Shown: piece after piece, positions 16,220 to 25,740 of the stretch
Position numbering within the stretch: the stretch's first letter is position 1
Layout of the letters: each line of letters begins with the position of its first letter
Source of the DNA: CAYQQQ01 sp964420125
Lineage (GTDB): Bacteria; Actinomycetota; Acidimicrobiia; Acidimicrobiales; Microtrichaceae
DNA: 64,000 nucleotides
Direction: 5' to 3'
NCBI GenBank assembly: GCA_964420125.1
Contig: CAYQQQ010000001.1
Span: 124,001 to 188,000, forward strand
Notes under the pieces: model-generated
What the model was told of the DNA's origin: nothing
Database searches by the model: none
The model's input: the letters and a program-made list of their open reading frames with translations, nothing else
Translations under genes and position numbers: made by a program

Positions 16220-18985
16220 ATGCGCACCAACGACGAGACCTGGCAGCGCGAGTACCGCCGTCGCATGGAGTTCGACGAGGTCGGCTGGGGCAGCCACTGC
16301 GTGGACTGCTACCCCGGCGACTGCACCTACCGGGTGTTCGTGCGCGACGGGAAGGCGGTCCGCGAGGAGATCGCCGGCCCGGCCCACCCACGACCGGTTG
16401 CGATCGGCGAGGACGGTCGCCCGACGGTTCCGGACCGCCTCCCCTCGGGGTGCAACAAGGGGGCGGCCTGGAGCCAGCAGCTCGACGCCGGGGACCGGAT
16501 CCGCTGGCCCATGCGGCGGGTGGGCGAGCGCGGCTCCGGCGAGTGGGAGCGGATCTCCTGGGACGAGGCTCTCGACCAGATCGCGGACGTGCTCATCGAC
16601 ACGATCGAGCAGCACGGCAGCGAGGCGATCGTGAGGGAGGGATCACCCGAGGTCGGCACCGGCATGGGCCCGGACCGCTTCCAGGCCCTCATCGGTGGCA
16701 CGACCACCGACCTGAACGGCTCCATCAACGACTACGCCGCCGGGCTCCAGATCACCTGGGGCAAGCCCAACCAGCTGCTGCGGCCCAGGGACATGTTCAA
16801 CGCGGACACGCTCTTCCTGTGGCACATCAACCCCACCTACACGCTGATCCCCGTGTACCACTACGGCGTCGAGGCCCGCTACCGGGGAGCGCGCACGGTG
16901 CTGATCTCACCGGACGTGTCGCCCAGCCACATCCACGTCGACCACCACGTACCGGTCAACTGGGGTTCCGATCCCGCCCTGGCCCTGTCCATGTGCCAGG
17001 TGATCGTGGAGGAGGGCCTCCTCGACGAGGACTTCGTGCGCACCCAGACCGACCTGTCGTTGCTGGTGCGCCGCGACACCGGCCGGTTCCTGCGGGCATC
17101 GGACCTGGTCGAGGGCGCCAGCGAGGAGCAGTTCCACCACCTCGTCGGCGGGGAGGTCGTCGAGGCCGACAGGGGGAACCTGCTCGAGGGTAGCGATGCC
17201 GCCCTGGAGGGAACCGCCCGGGTCACCCTGGCCGACGGCACCGAGGTGACCGTGGAGCCGCTGTTCGTGCGGCTCCGGACCCATCTGGGCGACTACACAC
17301 CGGAGTCCGCCGCCGAGGTCGTCGGGGTCCCCGCCGACACGATCCGGGAGCTGGCACGGATGGCCGCCGCCGGTCGCACGATGATCACCATCGGCGGCTC
17401 GGCCTCCAAGACCTACCACGCCGACCTCTTCCAGCGCGGCATCCTGCTGCTGCTCGCCCTCACCGGCAACTGGGGCCGACTCGGCACCGGGACCGGCTGG
17501 TGGAACGTGACCCACGGCGATGCCCTGCTCATCAGCTCCGCCAAGCCGCAGGCCGGCCCGGAAGGCGCCGAAGCCGTGCTCCAGATGCTCGAGATGGCCT
17601 CGGGAGCCTTCAAGGCCGCCGACCCGACGATGACCGACGAGCTGGCATCGTTCGCGCTGTTCCGCTCCGGGCTGGCGGGCCGACAGATGGCTCCCCCGTT
17701 CTTCTTCTGGTACTGGCACTGCGGGTTCAAGGAGCGCTGGAACAACCGCGACTGGGGCGACGCCACGATGGCCCGGTCCTACGACGAGTACGTGGACGAG
17801 GCGCTCTCGGCCGGCTGGTGGGACGGACTGCAGCGGCCCGGGCCGGACACGACGCCGCGTGTGCTCATCGAGTGCGGGGGGAACATCCTGCGGCGCACGC
17901 GAGGAGGCTCCAACCTCCTGCTGGAGCACCTCTGGCCCGGCCTGGACCTGGTCGTCACCGTCGACTTCCGCTTCTCTGCCACCGCCATGCAGGCCGACAT
18001 CCTGCTGCCGGCGGCCCAGCACTACGAGAAGGTCGGGACCCACATGCCCTCGATGGAGCTCGTGATGAGCGACGCCGTCGTGGCGCCGGCGGACGACGCG
18101 CTCCCGGAGTGGGAGATCTTCGCGTCGCTCTGCGCAGCGATGCAGCGGCGTGCCGCAGCACGGGGCCTGGAGGAGTTCAAGGGCTCCGACGGCATGGTCC
18201 GCCGCTACGACAGGCTCGAGTCTGCCTTCACCTTCGACGGGCAGCTCACCACCACCGAGCAGGTGGTGGACGAGGGCGTCCGGGACGCGGCGTACATGGG
18301 CACCCTCCCGGAGGGGTCCGACCTCACCGAGCTCCGCCGCACCGGCCGGCTGGCCTTCGTCGACTGGGGCTCGGCACCGCTGGGTCTCGGGGAGGCCGCG
18401 CCGTGGCCGGAGGACGGTCGCAACTACTGCGCGCTGAGCAACCACGTGGAGCTCGGTCACCCCTACCCCACCCTCACCCGCCGGGCGCAGTTCCTCATCG
18501 AGCACCCGTGGTTCGTGGAAGCCGGGGAGGACCTGCCCGTCCACAAGGACCCGCCGAAGATGGGTGGGGACCTCCCCTACATCCTCAGCACCGGGCACAA
18601 CCGGTGGTCGATCCACGCCATGAACATGGCCAACCCCGTGCTGCTGCAGACCCACCGGGGAGAGCCGCACGTGGTGATGAACCCCGACGACGCCGAGGCG
18701 GAGGGGATCGCCGACCACGATCTGGTGGAGCTGGAGAACGAGGCCGGCGGCTTCGCGGTGCGGGCGAAGCTCTCCCCGGGCCAGCGGCCCGGCAGCGTGA
18801 CCGTGTACGCCGGTTGGGACGGCTACATGTTCCGCGACTGGGCGATACCGAGCAACGTGGAGCCGGGTCTGGTCAAGCACCTCGGCCTGGCCGGGGGCTA
18901 CGGGCACCTCACGTACGCGCCGCTCGAGTGGCAGCCGGTGCCCTGCGACCGGCCGGTGCGGGTGCGGGTGCGCCGAGCGAGCTGA
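16220..18985 (+). CDS. molybdopterin oxidoreductase, DMSO-reductase superfamily (paralogue C)
   Basis: A 921-aa lone catalytic subunit. I chose the ATG at 16220 because GGAGG (16209-16213) lies 6 nt upstream; ATG 16214 is too close to it. Predicted cluster ligands are H26, C30, C35 and C78 (HCVDCYPGDC, then GCNKGAAW), with the longest loop of the set before the last Cys. Asp171 (INDYAAGLQITWG) is the predicted Mo ligand. The middle part carries IECGGNILRRTRGG and, at the C-terminus, GSVTVYAGWDGYMFRDW. It is divergent from B and ends at a strong bidirectional terminator facing the D operon. With no partner gene of its own it may act in the B pathway or use a shared electron carrier. Confidence 0.88.
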   Translation: MRTNDETWQREYRRRMEFDEVGWGSHCVDCYPGDCTYRVFVRDGKAVREEIAGPAHPRPVAIGEDGRPTVPDRLPSGCNKGAAWSQQLDAGDRIRWPMRRVGERGSGEWERISWDEALDQIADVLIDTIEQHGSEAIVREGSPEVGTGMGPDRFQALIGGTTTDLNGSINDYAAGLQITWGKPNQLLRPRDMFNADTLFLWHINPTYTLIPVYHYGVEARYRGARTVLISPDVSPSHIHVDHHVPVNWGSDPALALSMCQVIVEEGLLDEDFVRTQTDLSLLVRRDTGRFLRASDLVEGASEEQFHHLVGGEVVEADRGNLLEGSDAALEGTARVTLADGTEVTVEPLFVRLRTHLGDYTPESAAEVVGVPADTIRELARMAAAGRTMITIGGSASKTYHADLFQRGILLLLALTGNWGRLGTGTGWWNVTHGDALLISSAKPQAGPEGAEAVLQMLEMASGAFKAADPTMTDELASFALFRSGLAGRQMAPPFFFWYWHCGFKERWNNRDWGDATMARSYDEYVDEALSAGWWDGLQRPGPDTTPRVLIECGGNILRRTRGGSNLLLEHLWPGLDLVVTVDFRFSATAMQADILLPAAQHYEKVGTHMPSMELVMSDAVVAPADDALPEWEIFASLCAAMQRRAAARGLEEFKGSDGMVRRYDRLESAFTFDGQLTTTEQVVDEGVRDAAYMGTLPEGSDLTELRRTGRLAFVDWGSAPLGLGEAAPWPEDGRNYCALSNHVELGHPYPTLTRRAQFLIEHPWFVEAGEDLPVHKDPPKMGGDLPYILSTGHNRWSIHAMNMANPVLLQTHRGEPHVVMNPDDAEAEGIADHDLVELENEAGGFAVRAKLSPGQRPGSVTVYAGWDGYMFRDWAIPSNVEPGLVKHLGLAGGYGHLTYAPLEWQPVPCDRPVRVRVRRAS

Positions 18986-19031
18986 GCGCGCCGAACGCTC
19001 GCCGGTCCACAGCTGCCGACGCGGCGATCTC

Positions 19032-19064
19032 CTGAGGTCGGGCCCACGAGGGGCCCGACCTCAG
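19032..19064. terminator. bidirectional terminator-like hairpin
   Basis: Perfect 14-bp stem (19032-19045 with 19051-19064), loop ACGAG, between the convergent molybdoenzyme C and the D operon. The right arm includes the TGA stop of the chaperone gene (19061-19063). No T-run follows, as is usual for high-GC actinobacterial terminators. Confidence 0.8.
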
Positions 19065-19780
19065 AACCCCCCGGTGCTGCAGTCGGGCATCTCGTCCTCG
19101 AGGGAGTCGTCGACGCCCAGACCGGGCTCGGAGACGAAGAGGTTGTGGGGCTGCGCCGGGCGCACCCCCCGCCGCTGGCACTCGCTCACCACGAAGCGGT
19201 CGGCCGAGGCGACCACCGGTCCCCAGGGCCCGGCGGGGTCGGCGGCGAGCAGCTTGGCGGCGAAGCGGTCGAGCCAGCATCCCAGGTGGTCGCGCAGGAA
19301 CGTCCACATCACCTGGGCGCAGGTGTCGGCGACGTCGTCGCGACCCTCGGCGCGGTGGTGGGCCTCGGCCAGGCAGGTGAGGGAGGCGAACTCCAGCTGA
19401 CCGACCACGTGGTCGGGCCGCTGGCCCTCGAGCTTCACCCCGAGAGCCCGGTAGAACCCCGCCGTGTCGGCCAGCACCGGGGTGTGGCCGCCGACGCCCA
19501 CGGGGATGTAGGAGGTCTCGTGCGGCGACACGCGCCCCTGGTCGAAGAGCCGCACCCAGCGCCCGGAGAGGGCATCCGCATCGGCGTGGTCGAGCCGGTC
19601 GAGGGGCTCGAGCATCGCCAGCGCCTCGGTCTCCCCGGCAGCTTCGAGCGCGGCCCGCAGCTCCTCCACGCCGACGTCGCTGGCCAGCGGTTCGACGTCC
19701 TCGGCCAGCAGACGGGCGTAGAGCCCGAAGACCACGCCCCGCACCACGAGTGGATCGGCGGTGATGGTGGCGGTGCTCAC
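19061..19780 (-). CDS. TorD/DmsD-family molybdoenzyme chaperone (delta subunit, D operon)
   Basis: A 239-aa helical protein of the TorD/NarJ/DdhD group, needed for cofactor insertion and Tat proofreading of the partner catalytic subunit; it does not remain in the mature complex. Typical segments are RLFDQGRVSPHETSYIP (about residues 73-90), RPDHVVGQLEFASLTCLAEAHH and a C-terminal helix FVVSECQRRGVRP. The GTG start at 19780 overlaps the gamma-subunit stop by 4 nt (GTGA), so it is translationally coupled as the last gene of the alpha-beta-gamma-delta operon. It differs clearly from the second chaperone at 39546-40208, which suggests each serves its own catalytic subunit. Confidence 0.85.
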   Translation of the reverse strand: MSTATITADPLVVRGVVFGLYARLLAEDVEPLASDVGVEELRAALEAAGETEALAMLEPLDRLDHADADALSGRWVRLFDQGRVSPHETSYIPVGVGGHTPVLADTAGFYRALGVKLEGQRPDHVVGQLEFASLTCLAEAHHRAEGRDDVADTCAQVMWTFLRDHLGCWLDRFAAKLLAADPAGPWGPVVASADRFVVSECQRRGVRPAQPHNLFVSEPGLGVDDSLEDEMPDCSTGGF

Positions 19781-20754
19781 GCCTCCACCTTCAGGGTGAG
19801 GACCGTCTTGCAGGGCGACTTCCGGCAGGCCGAGTCCTGGGTCTGGCCGGCCCAGATGGCCACCGCCAGGCCGTACTCCGAGCCCGCCTCCACCGTCACC
19901 TCGTCCTGGTCCTCGCCCACCATGGGCTTGGCCAGCACCACCGACCAGGTGCCATCGGCGTGGGAGCCCCAGCCGAGGGCGTTCTGGGTGGGCATGGCCA
20001 TGAGCGTGCCGAAGCCCTTGGCGCCGTTCTTCTCCACCGCCGTTGTCTTCTGCGGCTGGGAGATGGGGTTCTGCACGGCGATGCCGGGGATCCACTGGAG
20101 GGCGTTGTGCTCCTCGTAGGTGGTGGGGATGGTCGGCGGCTTCTCGTAGGGCACGATCGGCGGGTAGAAGTCGACCGCGGCGTTGGGGTACACCTGCGGG
20201 ATCTCCTGGAAGCCATCCGCGAGGTCCTTCTGCCAGTCGGCCTTCCACTGCAGGATCGTCACCGGCAGGGAGGGCCCTCCCATGATGCGGGCCGTCTCGT
20301 TGCCGGTCTCCTCGCAGAGCAGCACCGAGCAGCCGTCGCGGAACTGCTCCACCTTCACCGTGAGGTCGTCGTCGGAGTCGTCGTCCCACTCCAGACGGAA
20401 GGCGATGGTCGCGCCGTCGTGGAGCGACTTCACCCGGATGCTGGGCACGAACGGCTTCTCACGGGCCGGCTGGGTCATCACCTGGCCGTCCATCTCGATG
20501 ACCGCCACCTCGGCGCTGTCCCACAGGGAGGAATCGGGCTCCTTCCAGGGCGGCAGCTCCTTGATGCGCGTGGAGACCACGGTGGTGGTGGTGGCCTCGG
20601 CGTCGTCGGAGCACCCGGAGAGCGCGCCGGAGACCACCGCGGCGGCGCCCAGGCCGACCGCGCCGCCGATGATCACGTTGCGTCGGGTGGTGCCGTCGGA
20701 CCCCTCCTGCTCGGAGGGGGCCGCGGGTGGTTCGGGGATCGTATCGATGCTCAT
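19777..20754 (-). CDS. gamma subunit, ethylbenzene dehydrogenase-like haem-b domain, predicted Tat lipoprotein (D operon)
   Basis: A 325-aa protein. Residues 21-50 hold a twin-arginine motif (TTRRNVIIGG), a hydrophobic stretch and a lipobox LSGC with Cys48, so it is predicted to be exported by Tat and lipid-anchored on the outer face of the membrane. The mature part matches the beta-sandwich fold of gamma subunits in type II complexes (EbdC/DdhC/ClrC/SerC), which bind one haem b and pass electrons onward. Signs are VAVIEMDGQVMTQP, TIAFRLEWDDDS and the closing GLAVAIWAGQTQDSACRKSPCKTV. The haem ligands (Met and Lys in EbdC) cannot be assigned without alignment. It lies 14 nt after the beta gene. 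A lipid-anchored gamma is unusual because known ones are soluble. Confidence 0.8.
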   Translation of the reverse strand: MSIDTIPEPPAAPSEQEGSDGTTRRNVIIGGAVGLGAAAVVSGALSGCSDDAEATTTTVVSTRIKELPPWKEPDSSLWDSAEVAVIEMDGQVMTQPAREKPFVPSIRVKSLHDGATIAFRLEWDDDSDDDLTVKVEQFRDGCSVLLCEETGNETARIMGGPSLPVTILQWKADWQKDLADGFQEIPQVYPNAAVDFYPPIVPYEKPPTIPTTYEEHNALQWIPGIAVQNPISQPQKTTAVEKNGAKGFGTLMAMPTQNALGWGSHADGTWSVVLAKPMVGEDQDEVTVEAGSEYGLAVAIWAGQTQDSACRKSPCKTVLTLKVEA

Positions 20755-20768
20755 GGCTGACCCTCCGA

Positions 20769-21914
20769 TCAGGTCGTGTTGTAGCGGTAGACGTCGAGGC
20801 CGGAGGTGAACTCCGGGCGGACGATGGTGGGCACCTTGATGGGCACCCGGGCGACCTCGACGTCGTCGATGTCGTAGCCCATCACCGTGTCGTTCTCGAT
20901 CTTGAAGCGGCTGATGATGCGGTCGGTGGCCAGGTTGAGCAGGAGCACCGCCGTCAGCTCCTTGTCCTCGCCGGCCAGGGCCGCCTTGTAGGTCTCCACC
21001 GCCGGGATGGCACCGGGACCGAAGAGCTGGGTGAGGAAGGCCTTGGAGCCCACGTGCACGGGGGGGATGTAGTACACGTTCGGCTCGAGGCCCAGCTGGG
21101 GGTACAGCGGCTGGGCTACCTTGCGCACGTGCACCAGGAAGTCCACCGGGTTGTCCTCCCGGGCGTTCTCCGGGGTGCTGATGTGGCCGAAGGTGCGGAT
21201 CTTGCCGATGCAGTTGCGCATGCAGCGGGGAAGGATCCCCTGCTCCACGGCCGGGAAGCAGAACACGCACTTCTCCGACACCCGGGTGACGTGGTTGTAG
21301 AAGACCTTCTTGTAGGGGCAGTTGTCGAAGCACACCCGGTACCCGCGGCAGGTCTCCTCGTCGATCAGGACGATGCCGTCCTCGGGCCGCTTGTAGATCG
21401 ACGTGCGGGGGCAGGCCTGCAGGCAGGCCGGGTAGGTGCAGTGGTTGCACACACGGGGCAGGTAGAAGAACCACAGGTCGTGGGGGAACTGGAGGTGGTA
21501 GGTCTCGTTGGTGGCGATGTTGACGCTGGTCTCGTCCTCGCCCTTGTTGGGGTAGGCGTAGTCCATGTCGCTGGGCGTCCACCCGAGGGCCCGCTCACCG
21601 GTGGGCGCCGCCTCGAAGATGGTCTTGCCGGTGTAGACGCCCTTGTCGTCCCATGTCTGGGGGCCCAGCTCGCCGAGGATGTGCACGTCGTACCCGGTGG
21701 GGAACGAGCCCCACGGCTTGGTCTCGACGTTGTTCCACAGCATGTACTCCTGGCCCTTGCCGGAGGTCCAGGTGGTCTTGCAGGCCACGGTGCAGGTCTG
21801 GCAGCCGATGCACTTGTTGGTGTCGAACACCGCGCCGGCCTGCCTGGTGGGTCGCGACTCCTCGTAGAGGTACTGCATCTTCCGGCCCAGTTGCCAGTTC
21901 ATGACTTCAGCCAT
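20769..21914 (-). CDS. iron-sulfur beta subunit of type II molybdoenzyme (D operon)
   Basis: A 381-aa ferredoxin-like electron-transfer subunit of the NarH/DdhB/EbdB type. Four Cys groups are visible: CIGCQTCTVACK, CNHCTYPACLQACP, CRGYRVCFDNCPYKK and CVFCFPAVEQGILPRCMRNC. In the third, Tyr stands where a Cys would be (Trp in NarH), predicting three [4Fe-4S] and one [3Fe-4S] cluster. It wires the FS0 cluster of the catalytic subunit to the haem of the gamma subunit. No own signal peptide: such subunits are exported together with the Tat-bearing alpha subunit. Its ATG overlaps the alpha stop by one base (TGATG), giving tight coupling. Confidence 0.92.
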   Translation of the reverse strand: MAEVMNWQLGRKMQYLYEESRPTRQAGAVFDTNKCIGCQTCTVACKTTWTSGKGQEYMLWNNVETKPWGSFPTGYDVHILGELGPQTWDDKGVYTGKTIFEAAPTGERALGWTPSDMDYAYPNKGEDETSVNIATNETYHLQFPHDLWFFYLPRVCNHCTYPACLQACPRTSIYKRPEDGIVLIDEETCRGYRVCFDNCPYKKVFYNHVTRVSEKCVFCFPAVEQGILPRCMRNCIGKIRTFGHISTPENAREDNPVDFLVHVRKVAQPLYPQLGLEPNVYYIPPVHVGSKAFLTQLFGPGAIPAVETYKAALAGEDKELTAVLLLNLATDRIISRFKIENDTVMGYDIDDVEVARVPIKVPTIVRPEFTSGLDVYRYNTT

Positions 21915-24900
21915 CAGGCGTCTCCTCCTTGGATGAAGCCGCCCGCGAGGAACGTCTTCATGTCGTCGTTCTCTGTGCCGGGCCGGAAGCCCTGCGCGGC
22001 CGGATACCACTGGCCCTGTCCGTCGATGCCGCCGTCCTCGGCCTTCTCGATCTTCACGAACGAGTCCTTGGGGGCGCCCACGGCGCCGTACACGTCCAGC
22101 TCGAAGCCGCTGCCGAGCTTCTGACCGGCCCCGTCCTTGCGGGCGAAGTCGTCGAGCATGAGGGTGGGGCGGAGCCACGCCCGCGTCACCGACTGGTGGC
22201 TGCCGGAGCGGTAGGCGGCCTGGTAGTTGGTGCGGGGGTTCTTGGCCAGGCCGTCCTCACGGGTCTCCTGGCCCTCCACGCTGCCGTGGGTGGCCAGGTA
22301 GAAGTGGAACCAGGCCCGGCCGACCTTGGGCAGGATGCTGGGGTTGATGCGGGCCCGCACCAGCCACCGGGTGACCCGGTAGTCCTCGGGGTTGTCCTGC
22401 CAGCCCACGAAGGGACGGTCCTCGGGGTTGGCGTCGACCCACACGTAGTCGCCGTCGGCGAGGCCCAGCTCCTTGGCGTCGTCGGGGTTGAGGTCGACGT
22501 AGCCCTCGGCCATCCAGGGCATGCGCTTGTCGTGGCGGTAGAAGTCGCCGAACGGGCCCCAGATGATGGTGTCGGTGTCGGTGCTGGCACCCATGCTGTG
22601 GCAGGCGTGACGGTACTTCGGTGTGATCAGGATGTGGGTGAAGCCCTGGGGGATGAGCGGGTGCTCCGTCTCGACGAGCTCCTCGGCGGTGCGCACCACG
22701 TTGCGCACCTGGCGGACGTCGTCGGACTGGTCCTTCGGATCGAGCTCGTAGTCCTCGGGGCTCTTCGGCGTGATGAGCGGGTGCTCGGCCGCCATGATCA
22801 CGTTGGGCTCGTAGACCGTGCCATCGACGGTCTCGCGGTGCACCGGGAGGTTCTGGCCCGCATCGAGGAAGCCGTCTTCGTCGCGGTAGTACTCGAGGCG
22901 GCCGGTCTTGTTGTACCAGGGCTTGGACTCCTGGGTCTGCTCCCAACCCACCACCTTCGGGCTGGTGCGCATCATCATGTAGAAGGGCGCCCCCTGCTTG
23001 CAGGACTCGTGCAGCTCGGTGAACTGGTAGCCCTTGGTGGAGTTGCCGGCGTTGAACACCCGCTGGATGTAGACGTCGTTCTGGTTCTGGTCCACGAAGT
23101 ACCAGTAGTTGCGGAACCGGTCGTCACCCGTCTCCGTCGCCAGCTGGCCGGCGATGGTGGCCAGCACCTCGGAGTCGTCATGGGTGTCGTAGGTGCGGTC
23201 GATGCCCCCGTCGGCCTCGTCGGGCACCACGCACCACGCGTGCAGGAAGGGGTTCGTGACCGAGCCGAAGATGTCGGGCCGCTTGCGCTCCGGCCAGGCG
23301 TCGACCCCGAACACGATGTCGGCGTACTCGCACGACGCAGTCCAGAACCACTCGTCGGTGGCCACCAGCTCGATCTTGGGCAGCACGTTGATGAACACGT
23401 TGTGCGCACCCTTGGCGTTCCCCAGCAGCGAGTTGGAGTTGTAGAAGTACATGCTCTTGGTGGGCGACGGCATGTGCGACTCCTCGGTGAAGAGGGTGTT
23501 GCCTTCGCGCAGCGGGCGGTCGCCGTAGTTGTAGTAGTGCGCCGATTCGCCGTGGTAGTACTTCCTGACCGTCGCGGGCTGCGAAGGGTCGAGGTTGATG
23601 TTGAACGGGTCCTCCTGGGTCCACTGCGCGATCCCGCCGAAGGTGCCGAGGCGGTAGTTGCCCGAGTAGCTGCCCACGGAACCGCCGAAGTGGCCGACGT
23701 TGTTGGTGAGGCCGGCCACCAGCAGGATCGCTCTGGCCATCTGGTCGTTGTTGAAGAAGTGGTTCGGCCCCATACCCGACGCGAACAGGGTCTTGGTGGG
23801 ATGGTCGGCGATCTCCCGGGCGAACTCGACGATGGCATCCTCGGGGGTCCAGGTGACCGCCGAGATCTGGGAGGGCGTGCACGAGTCGTCGAGGTACTGG
23901 CGGGTGGCGTCGAACACCGGCCGGGCGGAGACGACCGAGCCGTCGGCCAGCGTCACCTCGAAGCTGCCCTCCAGGGCGGGATCGATGCCGGTCTCGGCGA
24001 AGAAGGTGCCCACCTGGTCGCGGCTGACCGCCTTGGGGGCGCCGGCGACGGTGTCCCACACCACGAAGTCGCCCCACTCGTCGCGCAGTGACTGCGGGAG
24101 GTACTGGGTCGGCTGCTCGGCAGGTGTCGGGAGCTTGGCCCCATCGGGCACGACCGTGGTGAAGTTCGACAGCGGCTGGTTGACGTAGCCGGGGAACACC
24201 TCCGTGGCTCGCAGCAGCTTCTTGGTGGAGGAGTTGATCAGCAGCGGCAGGTCGGTGTTGTTCTTGACGAACTCGGCGTCGTAGCGGCCTTCGGCGATGA
24301 TCACCTGTGCCACTCCCAGCGCCAGCGCCGAGTCGGTGGCCGGCCGGATGATGATGCTGCGATCGGCCTTGGAGCTGCTCGACTGGTACTCGGGAGCGAT
24401 CACCGTCACCTTCGCACCGTGCAACTTGGCCTCGGTGAGCCAGTGGCCGTCGGGCATCTTGGTGGCGATCCAGTTCATGCCCCAGAGGGTGACCAGGTCG
24501 CTGTTCTCGGCGGTGTAGAGGTCGAAGTCGAGGGACTGCTGGCCGCTCACCATGGGGTGACCCGGGGGCAGGTCGGTGTGCCAGGCGAAGCTGTCCCAGT
24601 GGCGTGCTCCCTTGGCCTCAGCTGGCGGCACGTTGCGGATCTGAGCGTCGAGGAGGGCCAGGCTGTTGGCCATCCGGTACATGCCGGCGACGCGGATGGG
24701 GGCGTTGTAGGGCATGCCGCCGCGGAACTTGAGCGTCTCGACGCCGGCGCCGTGCATCGACTCGATCATGGCCTCGTCGTAGTCCTGCTCCTCGAGCAGC
24801 TTGGCGCCTTCGGCGCCGCTGTAGGTGGTGGCGATGTTCACCCAGGCCTTGGCCATGTAGGCGGCGGCCTCTTCGAGGCTGATCTTCTCGAAGTCCTCCT

Positions 24901-25459
24901 TGCCGCGCCCCTCCAGGTACTTGGCCGGCGGCTGGCCGTCCTCGCCCCGGGGGAAGCCGTCGTCGGCCCACTGCTTCCAGCCCTTGCGCACGTAGTTGCC
25001 CTTGACCCGGCGGTCGGAGTAGGTGCGTCGCACGTAGGACAGGCCCGACACGCAGGCCCGGGGGTTCCATCGAGCGGAGGCCTGGTTGCCGTAGTAGTCG
25101 ACGGCGTTCTGGTACTTGTAGGACGGATCGGCGTAGACCGTCACCCCGTTCTTCACGGTGGCCCGCAGCAGGCACCCGTGGGTGTCGTTGGGGCCGCACA
25201 TGTAGTGGTAGGTGGAGTCCGGGGTGTAGAGGTCGCGGTAGACCTTCTCCCAGTCGCGCTTCACGTAGTCCGACAGCGGGTTGCCGCCGGGCTCGATGGG
25301 CCGGAGCACCTGGTAGCTCTGCACCGCCGCGCCCACATCCTGCGCCCCGACCAGCAGGCCGGCGAGCGCCGAGGAGGCTCCGGTGAGGAACAGGCGTCGC
25401 CCGAAGGCCGATCCGCCCTCCGCTGCCGGGTCGTCGGGCTGGGTCCCATCGGTGGCCAT
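21914..25459 (-). CDS. Tat-exported type II molybdenum catalytic (alpha) subunit, paralogue D
   Basis: A 1181-aa alpha subunit of a complex iron-sulfur molybdoenzyme, in the branch that includes DMS dehydrogenase, ethylbenzene dehydrogenase, steroid C25 dehydrogenase and selenate/chlorate reductases. A twin-arginine signal (GRRLFLTGASSALAG, residues 20-34) predicts folded export. The FS0 region is YHYMCGPNDTHGCLL with C88, C96 and later C136. Asp296 in FAWHTDLPPGHPMVSG is the classical type II Mo ligand. The C-terminal dinucleotide-binding domain includes RHACHSMGAST and WVDANPEDRPF. I chose ATG 25459 (GGAGG 5 nt upstream) instead of longer readings. It is only distantly similar to paralogues A-C and E-G. 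Direction (oxidation or reduction of substrate) is unknown. Confidence 0.9.
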   Translation of the reverse strand: MATDGTQPDDPAAEGGSAFGRRLFLTGASSALAGLLVGAQDVGAAVQSYQVLRPIEPGGNPLSDYVKRDWEKVYRDLYTPDSTYHYMCGPNDTHGCLLRATVKNGVTVYADPSYKYQNAVDYYGNQASARWNPRACVSGLSYVRRTYSDRRVKGNYVRKGWKQWADDGFPRGEDGQPPAKYLEGRGKEDFEKISLEEAAAYMAKAWVNIATTYSGAEGAKLLEEQDYDEAMIESMHGAGVETLKFRGGMPYNAPIRVAGMYRMANSLALLDAQIRNVPPAEAKGARHWDSFAWHTDLPPGHPMVSGQQSLDFDLYTAENSDLVTLWGMNWIATKMPDGHWLTEAKLHGAKVTVIAPEYQSSSSKADRSIIIRPATDSALALGVAQVIIAEGRYDAEFVKNNTDLPLLINSSTKKLLRATEVFPGYVNQPLSNFTTVVPDGAKLPTPAEQPTQYLPQSLRDEWGDFVVWDTVAGAPKAVSRDQVGTFFAETGIDPALEGSFEVTLADGSVVSARPVFDATRQYLDDSCTPSQISAVTWTPEDAIVEFAREIADHPTKTLFASGMGPNHFFNNDQMARAILLVAGLTNNVGHFGGSVGSYSGNYRLGTFGGIAQWTQEDPFNINLDPSQPATVRKYYHGESAHYYNYGDRPLREGNTLFTEESHMPSPTKSMYFYNSNSLLGNAKGAHNVFINVLPKIELVATDEWFWTASCEYADIVFGVDAWPERKRPDIFGSVTNPFLHAWCVVPDEADGGIDRTYDTHDDSEVLATIAGQLATETGDDRFRNYWYFVDQNQNDVYIQRVFNAGNSTKGYQFTELHESCKQGAPFYMMMRTSPKVVGWEQTQESKPWYNKTGRLEYYRDEDGFLDAGQNLPVHRETVDGTVYEPNVIMAAEHPLITPKSPEDYELDPKDQSDDVRQVRNVVRTAEELVETEHPLIPQGFTHILITPKYRHACHSMGASTDTDTIIWGPFGDFYRHDKRMPWMAEGYVDLNPDDAKELGLADGDYVWVDANPEDRPFVGWQDNPEDYRVTRWLVRARINPSILPKVGRAWFHFYLATHGSVEGQETREDGLAKNPRTNYQAAYRSGSHQSVTRAWLRPTLMLDDFARKDGAGQKLGSGFELDVYGAVGAPKDSFVKIEKAEDGGIDGQGQWYPAAQGFRPGTENDDMKTFLAGGFIQGGDA

Positions 25460-25636
25460 CGCAACCTCCAGGGTCGAGGGTGCTCGTCGGAGCTCCCGGT
25501 CGGTTGTCGACCGCTGTTCCCGGAGGAAGCCACCGGGGTGGCGGCCGTCGTGTTCTGCACGTTCGGATCGTGTGATCGTTGCGGGGTCCACGATCCATTC
25601 GAGCAATCGCCATCATCGCCGTGAACGATGAACCGC

Positions 25637-25665
25637 GAATTCCTCGCTGATGAATCGATAGTCAA
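25637..25665 (-). promoter_or_regulatory. possible promoter of the D operon
   Basis: On the minus strand TTGACT (25665-25660), 17 nt, then GAATTC (25642-25637), about 180 nt upstream of the alpha start. The -35 match is good, the -10 weak. CGAGGAAT within it (25646-25639) also occurs in the F-operon site at 44902-44909. The remaining 25460-25740 region shows nothing else clear. Confidence 0.3.
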
Positions 25666-25740
25666 CCACGGATGTCGCACGGGGACAAAATCCCGAGGGC
25701 CGGCAATCCGATGTCGCCAGGTTCGGCGATGGCCACAGGC

